A stretch of 38,401 nucleotides of DNA. It comes from an uncultured Clostridia bacterium. GTDB lineage: Bacteria; Bacillota; Clostridia; Christensenellales; Borkfalkiaceae. Every line of letters starts with the position of its first letter. The stretch's first letter is position 1. The notes below the pieces were generated by a model, which searched no databases, was not told the DNA's origin, and was given only the letters and a program-made list of their open reading frames with translations. Position numbers and translations under genes: made by a program. Positions 32,714 to 38,401 of the stretch are shown here, in pieces. The DNA lies in the NCBI GenBank assembly GCA_947625385.1, contig CANQOB010000015.1:1-38401 (forward strand), in the 5' to 3' direction.

Positions 32714-35700
32714 ATGAAAAAAGGCAAATTGTCGGTGCTGGTTGCCCTCGTGTGCTCGTTCGCCGCACTCTGTGTGTTCGCGGCGTGCGCTCCCGAGGAG
32801 AGCGAACACACGCACACTTACGGTGCGTGGACGATCACCCAAGAGCCTACGCTCGAAGCGGGCGGCAAGGCGCAGAGAAAATGCACGGCAAACGACGACG
32901 GCGTGGACACGAAAGACCTCCCTGCATTGACCGATACGACCGTCTGGACAAAAGACGCCCAAAAGAGCACGCCCGCAGGGCATGGGACCCCCGGTTCCGA
33001 CGTCTACACGTCCGAATACGGCGATGTGACCGTGCCCGTCGAGGCAACGGGGCACACCTACGGCGCGTGGACGATCACGAAGGACCCTACCCTCACCGAA
33101 CAAGGGCAGGCAAAGCATGACTGCACGGAGAACGACGAGGGCACCGAGACGGTGGACATTCCCGCCCTCAACGACAGCAAGACGTGGACGAGGGACGACG
33201 ACAGAAGCACGCCCGCAGGGCATGCAACTCCCGGTTCCGACGTCTACACGTCCGAATACGGCGATGTGACCGTGCCCGTCGAGGCGACGGGGCACACCTA
33301 CGGCGCGTGGACGATCACGAAGGACCCTACCCTCACCGAAAAAGGGAAAGCAAAGCATGACTGCACGGAGAACGACGAGGGCACCGAGACGGTGGACATT
33401 CCCGCCCTCAACGACAGCAAGACGTGGACAAAGGGAGACGAGACGGTCGCCGACTACAACCACGGCGGCAGCGTGACCTATTCCTCCGTCTACGGCGAAG
33501 TGACGCTCACCTCTCCCAAGAAAGAGGCGCCCTATGACAACAAGACATACGGCAGCGTCGAGATCGACATCGGCGAGGACGGCGAACACCTCAACGGCGC
33601 CAATTTGCTCTCTACCTCGTGGACGGCGGCAAGGCTCACGCTCGATGCTAACAGCAGCGGCGAGGGCGCGGCTGCTCCCTTCACGGTGGGCACAAAGATC
33701 ACCTTCCGCATGGTGGACCCCGCAACGGGCGAGATCGAGATCGAGTTCATCGACGGCTCGTGGGCGGACGGCGACGACGGCAGAGAATTCACGCCCGACG
33801 TCCCCGAGTCCAAAAAGATCGTCAAGGGTTACGTCAACATGGAGACGGGCTACGTCATCATGGCGAACAGCGGCACTGCGCTTAGTAAGTTCAGCGTTCT
33901 CATTCCCGCGGACGACATGACGGACGACACCGCGCTCCGCACGAACTGGAAGATCTCCGCTTGGGGCGAGAGCATCTTCGACTATTCGATCGCGGCAAGC
34001 TATGCAACGCAGGCGGGCGCGACGCACACCTTCTTTGTCCGGAACGACGTCGCACACTTCGGCGTGACCTTCACCGATCTCGCGGGAGAGAGCGTCGCGG
34101 CGAACGAATGCTATCACAACAGCTATGTATATGTGAAAAAGGGCACGGAGACCCTCGCAAGCTTCGGCTATCACGGCGACAAGATGGTCGTGCTCGACGG
34201 CATCGAGGGCACCTATACGGCGCCCGAGGGTGCGGAGACGGGCGATCTCTTCCTCTCCGGCTTCGGCACGCTCACGCTGAACGGCAAGAGCGGCACCTAT
34301 ACCGCTTTGGACGGCGGCAAGCTCGGTATCATCGTCGCGGAGGACGGCGGCGACGTCTACTATGAGACGACGGTGGGCAGCGGCAGCTATACCGCGCTCG
34401 ACAAGATCATGGTCACCGTGCACTACCATTACAAAGGATTCGGCGGCACCGACGGCGACGTGCAGTACAACAAGAACATCCCCGTCGCTTTGGCGACGCC
34501 CGCAGAGGAGGAGGTCTACCTGTTCAGAGGTTGGTTCACCGACGAGGACTGCACGCAGCCCGTCGATCTCGGTGAAGGGAAATACACGCCGACGGCAGAG
34601 GTACATCTCTATGCGAAGTGGGAGGAAAAACTCCACATCGTCGTCTATCTCGAAGGCGAGGGGGACGAGGCTCCCGTCACGGTGTACGGCAGCGAGGAAG
34701 ATCTCATCGTCGAGAAGCTCAACGAGCTGCTCAATTCCCGCATCGAAGGGCTCGTGAATAACGAATACGACCCCGAAGCCGGCCGCGTCCTTCAACGCTG
34801 GTTTGCAAAGACGGGAGACAGTGAGCTCGACATCCCGGCAGAGATGACGTTCGATGCGGGCGCAGACGGCACGCCGATCTATGCGGAATGGGCGCCTGTT
34901 CCCGCCTACATGGGCGACTACAAGGGCACCGAAGTCTGGAACGCGTCAAACGTCCGCTCGTCGTCTTACACGATCTCTATCAGCTATAACGGTGCGATCA
35001 CTTCCAACGTCAGTGATGTGAACGGCGCCCGCCTCAATAGTTACGACCCGAACACGCAGGTCATCACGGGGAAGAAGGGCAACGATAGCATTATTTACCT
35101 CTTCTTCGATGAAGCGAGCGGAATCATTGCATTCAACTACAATGGTCCCACCAGAAACTATCTCGGAAACGACATCTATGTGTTCGGCAAATATCAGGAG
35201 ACGAACACGTTTGCGGCGTACTACGGCGTCACCGCGGCGTCCAAACACGGCGGAGGCGACGGCTATTATGCCCTGTTCCTCAACGCAACGGTGGAGGGCG
35301 GCACGCAGAAAGACGTGTTGCTCTACGACAACGCGATTTATTCGAATATCACCATTCAGGACGCGTTCGGCGTTTCGTTGGCGATTGCCGACATCAAAGA
35401 TTCCAAGACGATCGTTGTCACGAACGAGGACACCGAAGAAGTCGTGCTCGCACGCGCGGCGACAGGAGAATCTTTCAGCGCCAAGTCGGACAGCACGAAA
35501 GATCTCGACAGCTACTACGGCGCCTACACCAAGGCGGAGGGCAGCGCGGGTACGGATACGCTCAAACTCGACGGCGCGGGCGCGGTCAAGTGGGGCGAGT
35601 ATGAGGGCAGCTACGCCAAGGCGGAGGCAGGCGACAGTTTCGACGTCTTTGTCACCGAGGGCGAGACGAAGGTCTACTACTCCGTCACGCTCGACCTCGC

Positions 35701-38401
35701 CGCCAAGACGTACACCGCCGAGAAGGTGATGGTAAACGTCACCCTCGACGTGGACGACCTCGACGCGACGATCGCGGCAGAATGGACGGACAAATCCGTC
35801 AACAAGAACATCGAGATCGTCCTTCCGACCCCGACAAGCGACACGCATGTGTTCCGCGGCTGGTTCACGGACAGCGACTGCTCGCAGGAGGTCTCCAAGA
35901 ACGACGACGGCGACTACTACATCGTCCCGACCGACGCCTCCACGACGGTCTACGCGAAGTGGCTCGAAAAGGTCACCCTCACCATCCACTACAACGCCGG
36001 GACGACGGAAGCTAAGACCGTCGAATACGGCAAGGGCGAGACCGCCGAGGTCGAACGCCCGATGTATGCGGGTCACGGCTTCAACGGCTGGTTCACCGAC
36101 GACACGACCTTCGCACAGGCGTGGGGCACGATGGACGACGACACGCACGTCACTTCCGCGGAGATGACGGCAGACGTCCACATCTATGCGAAGTGGGGCG
36201 AGCCGCCCATCTATTCGGGCAGCTTCAAACTCTATCTCTATGATGGGGAAAGACCGGAGAATGGCGCCACCGACAACGGCGACGAAGGCAAGATCATTTT
36301 CATCGACGAAGTCGGCAACATGAATGCAGTCACCGGCGCTACCTATCCGTTCGCGCAGAATCTCCTCGTGACGGAGTACAATGAGGAAACAGGAGAGCTC
36401 ACCTTCCTCCGCGTCGGGTATTCGTCGACGTTTGATGCCTTCATCGACAAGACGACGGGTATCATCGTGTTCATCTCACGCGGCACACCTTACAGCGAAG
36501 TTCTCATCCTCGTGCCCGAGACCTATGCCGAGGGCATGACTGCGACGGGTGCGCACTGGAATTCGGGAGAGACCCGCGTCATCCGCTTTGCCAAGGCGGA
36601 AGAGACGTTCGGCATCTACCTTACGAACGGCGAAGCGCCGCACTTCGGCGTCACCTTCACCGACATGGACGGCGAAGAGATCTCCAACCTCTCCGACGGC
36701 TACAAGACAGACATCCTGTATGTGCATTCGGGCGACAAGATCATCGCGCGCTGGGGCTTTAACGGCACGACCATGGTCGGGCTCGACGGCAACGAGGGCA
36801 CTTACACCCTCACGGGCGGGGATACCGCCGGACTGGGCAGCACGCTCCTTCTCGACGGCATCGGCAAAGCGACGTTCGGCGACAAGGTCGGCACCTACAC
36901 CGTGGCGGAGGACAAGGATTGGACTCTCGACGTGTATGTGGACGGGAAGTATATCCGCGTGACCCTTGCCGAAGCGACCTATTCCTACGACCTTCCGATG
37001 GTGCAGATCACCTTCACGAGCGATCAGACGCCGGTGGAGGCGCAGACCGTCAACGTCAACATCCCGATCGTCCTTCCGACCCCTACAAACGACAACTATG
37101 TGTTCCGCGGCTGGTTCACGGACAGCGCTTACCAAGAACCCGTCGTTCTCGGCGACGACGGCAAGTACACGCCCACGGAGGCGACCGTACTGTACGCAAA
37201 GTGGCTCAAAAAGGTCACGATCACCGTCCACTACGGCAACGACCTTCCCGACGGCGAGTTCGTGTACGGCGAAGGCGAGGCGGGCAACCCGAATCACCCG
37301 GGATACACCAAAGGGCAGGTTTGGGACGGTTGGTACACCTCGCAGAACTACTTGGAGGGCGAGCTTTGGAAGGACGGCACCGCTGTGGACGCCGACCTCG
37401 AACTCTGGTGCAAGTGGATAGACGCAGTGCCTGTCTACGGCGATTGGGTCGGCAGAGAAATCTTCGGCTCCGGCAGCAGTGGTAGCAACTCAGACGGCTA
37501 TACGATCGACCCGCTCGGCAAAACCACCGGCGAATTCACGGGTACGTTCCAAAGCTATGACCCCACCACGGGCAGGGTTGTCTTTAAGCGCGACAACTAT
37601 GAGCAGTACTATTACGGCTCCTTCGATATCACGAATCTTGTCCTCGTTATCAACGATTCTTCTAGCTCGTCCGGAGCCGCTTTCGATTTGACGAGCGACG
37701 TTCACATCACCGTACCGAAGGGAACGTTTGACGGTGCCGTCACCTTCACCACGGCTTTGGCTCTCGGAAACGGCAATAAGGACAGATTGCTCGTCTTGAA
37801 CAACACGTTCACCGTTCTTATCTGTAACGGAAGAGCGTACGGCAACGTACAGGTCAAGACTGCGGGCGGTCAGCTCCTCGAACCTTCCCAGGCGAGCGGG
37901 TCGGATGCGTTCTCTGTTTATTCGAGCGCGGGCGAGCTCATTGCGAACTTCAAGAAGGATTCCGGCTCTTGGGTAAGCACCGACGGCTACGAAGGCAGCT
38001 ACACCGTCGAAGGCGGCACGGTCGTGCTCGACGGCAAGGGCGGCATCACCTACACGGTCGGCGAGAGCGAAAAGACGGGCACCTACACCCTTGCCCCGCT
38101 CGGCTCCGACTATACCTTCGACGTCTATCTCGAAGAGGGCACCGAGTACTACGAGCTCACCGTCCGCATCGGCGAGAGCGATTGCACGCTCACCAAGGCG
38201 AACGTGAACATCACCTTCACCGTGAAGGATTCCACGACGGGACTCATGCAGGATACGCAGTCCTACAACAAGAATGTGCCCGTCCTGCTCCCGACCCCCG
38301 AGAACGACACCGAAGTCGGCACGGGTTGGTTCACCGATGAGGCCTGCACGACGCCCGTCACCCTCGACGAGAACGGCAAGTACAAACCCACCGAAGACGT
38401 G
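32714..38401 (+). CDS. Very large repeat lipoprotein with InlB-type repeats, 3' end cut by window edge
   Basis: An open frame of 1896 codons runs from ATG 32714 (AAGGAG upstream) to the window end without a stop. The lipobox FAAC gives Cys25. Residues 34 to about 250 are three 80-residue units (HTYGAWTITKDPTLTEQG.., ENDEGTETVDIPAL). They resemble the common GHTYGxW surface repeat but keep only one cysteine. Further on, InlB/Listeria-Bacteroides-type units recur: LFRGWFTDEDC..LYAKW (about 602-636), VFRGWFTDSDC (about 1046), FNGWFTDDTT (about 1125), VFRGWFTDSAY (about 1461) and WDGWYTSQ (about 1535), with another starting near the edge. Between them are beta modules of the type LLLDGIGKATFG..VGTYTVAE. 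These are typical of long adhesive surface proteins; no enzyme motif is seen. It is the last gene of the array in view. Confidence 0.9.
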   Translation, partial: MKKGKLSVLVALVCSFAALCVFAACAPEESEHTHTYGAWTITQEPTLEAGGKAQRKCTANDDGVDTKDLPALTDTTVWTKDAQKSTPAGHGTPGSDVYTSEYGDVTVPVEATGHTYGAWTITKDPTLTEQGQAKHDCTENDEGTETVDIPALNDSKTWTRDDDRSTPAGHATPGSDVYTSEYGDVTVPVEATGHTYGAWTITKDPTLTEKGKAKHDCTENDEGTETVDIPALNDSKTWTKGDETVADYNHGGSVTYSSVYGEVTLTSPKKEAPYDNKTYGSVEIDIGEDGEHLNGANLLSTSWTAARLTLDANSSGEGAAAPFTVGTKITFRMVDPATGEIEIEFIDGSWADGDDGREFTPDVPESKKIVKGYVNMETGYVIMANSGTALSKFSVLIPADDMTDDTALRTNWKISAWGESIFDYSIAASYATQAGATHTFFVRNDVAHFGVTFTDLAGESVAANECYHNSYVYVKKGTETLASFGYHGDKMVVLDGIEGTYTAPEGAETGDLFLSGFGTLTLNGKSGTYTALDGGKLGIIVAEDGGDVYYETTVGSGSYTALDKIMVTVHYHYKGFGGTDGDVQYNKNIPVALATPAEEEVYLFRGWFTDEDCTQPVDLGEGKYTPTAEVHLYAKWEEKLHIVVYLEGEGDEAPVTVYGSEEDLIVEKLNELLNSRIEGLVNNEYDPEAGRVLQRWFAKTGDSELDIPAEMTFDAGADGTPIYAEWAPVPAYMGDYKGTEVWNASNVRSSSYTISISYNGAITSNVSDVNGARLNSYDPNTQVITGKKGNDSIIYLFFDEASGIIAFNYNGPTRNYLGNDIYVFGKYQETNTFAAYYGVTAASKHGGGDGYYALFLNATVEGGTQKDVLLYDNAIYSNITIQDAFGVSLAIADIKDSKTIVVTNEDTEEVVLARAATGESFSAKSDSTKDLDSYYGAYTKAEGSAGTDTLKLDGAGAVKWGEYEGSYAKAEAGDSFDVFVTEGETKVYYSVTLDLAAKTYTAEKVMVNVTLDVDDLDATIAAEWTDKSVNKNIEIVLPTPTSDTHVFRGWFTDSDCSQEVSKNDDGDYYIVPTDASTTVYAKWLEKVTLTIHYNAGTTEAKTVEYGKGETAEVERPMYAGHGFNGWFTDDTTFAQAWGTMDDDTHVTSAEMTADVHIYAKWGEPPIYSGSFKLYLYDGERPENGATDNGDEGKIIFIDEVGNMNAVTGATYPFAQNLLVTEYNEETGELTFLRVGYSSTFDAFIDKTTGIIVFISRGTPYSEVLILVPETYAEGMTATGAHWNSGETRVIRFAKAEETFGIYLTNGEAPHFGVTFTDMDGEEISNLSDGYKTDILYVHSGDKIIARWGFNGTTMVGLDGNEGTYTLTGGDTAGLGSTLLLDGIGKATFGDKVGTYTVAEDKDWTLDVYVDGKYIRVTLAEATYSYDLPMVQITFTSDQTPVEAQTVNVNIPIVLPTPTNDNYVFRGWFTDSAYQEPVVLGDDGKYTPTEATVLYAKWLKKVTITVHYGNDLPDGEFVYGEGEAGNPNHPGYTKGQVWDGWYTSQNYLEGELWKDGTAVDADLELWCKWIDAVPVYGDWVGREIFGSGSSGSNSDGYTIDPLGKTTGEFTGTFQSYDPTTGRVVFKRDNYEQYYYGSFDITNLVLVINDSSSSSGAAFDLTSDVHITVPKGTFDGAVTFTTALALGNGNKDRLLVLNNTFTVLICNGRAYGNVQVKTAGGQLLEPSQASGSDAFSVYSSAGELIANFKKDSGSWVSTDGYEGSYTVEGGTVVLDGKGGITYTVGESEKTGTYTLAPLGSDYTFDVYLEEGTEYYELTVRIGESDCTLTKANVNITFTVKDSTTGLMQDTQSYNKNVPVLLPTPENDTEVGTGWFTDEACTTPVTLDENGKYKPTEDV
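32813..33472 (+). repeat. 240-bp in-frame tandem repeats inside the last lipoprotein gene
   Basis: Units begin at 32813, 33053 and 33293, exactly 240 bases apart, each starting with the codons for HTYGAW. From about 32966 to 33430 the DNA of successive units is nearly identical, with only scattered differences (for example GAACAAGGGCAGG against GAAAAAGGGAAAG). The first half of unit 1 is clearly diverged. This indicates recent duplication, and the copy number may vary between strains. Confidence 0.92.

Noticed and set aside
32813-33472. CRISPR-like regular repeats
   Set aside because: The 240-base period is in frame within a protein gene, without spacers; it is a protein tandem repeat.
1-38401. 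Insertion sequences, prophage genes or integrases
   Set aside because: No transposase, integrase or phage structural gene was recognised in any frame, although the tRNA cluster at 6787-7059 was checked as a possible integration site.

Overview
The window looks like chromosomal DNA from a GC-rich, endospore-forming or formerly spore-forming member of the Bacillota, most likely class Clostridia. The evidence is a GerA-type germinant receptor operon, a Firmicutes-style L27 with an N-terminal extension, strong AGGAGG ribosome sites, sigma-A-like promoters, CCA-encoding tRNA genes and many lipoproteins with a consensus lipobox. The lipoprotein style (His/Cys repeats with HWKVC, BspA-type leucine-rich repeats, InlB-type repeats) is reminiscent of uncultured gut Clostridia such as Christensenellales, but that placement is a guess.

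Left region (1-5838). A three-gene spore germination operon runs on the minus strand as GerAA family (1576-3009), GerAB family (524-1579) and GerAC family (1-537, cut by the window edge), with overlapping, translationally coupled starts. Next comes a plus-strand lipoprotein gene with His/Cys repeats (3432-4940) that has its own promoter containing a G8 tract. Two copies of a roughly 200-nt, hairpin-rich repeat (3046-3258 on plus, 5186-5386 on minus) flank this gene in inverted orientation. They share a 60-nt core at about 85% identity, and several hairpins differ in sequence while keeping their pairing. This is the best candidate here for an undescribed structured element. A small helical protein gene (5395-5838, minus) follows.

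Housekeeping region (5906-7090). A promoter and probable L21 leader precede rplU and rpmA, followed by a terminator. A tRNA operon (Val-UAC, Gly-GCC, Cys-GCA) has its own promoter, an internal terminator-like hairpin and a final terminator.

Right region (7091-38401). An AT-rich spacer holds a strong promoter and a palindrome-rich leader. From there about 31 kb of same-strand, closely spaced genes continue to the window end: an InlB-repeat lipoprotein, a complete oligopeptide ABC importer (large OppA-like binding protein, OppB, OppC, OppD, OppF), a small membrane protein, a 2557-residue subtilase/BspA-LRR lipoprotein, two paralogous Ig-like lipoproteins, a 1253-residue multi-Ig lipoprotein, and an unfinished lipoprotein of at least 1896 residues with 240-bp tandem repeats and InlB-type repeats. 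The layout suggests a surface system that binds and cuts extracellular protein and imports the peptides. That role is inferred from gene content and has no direct support in the sequence.
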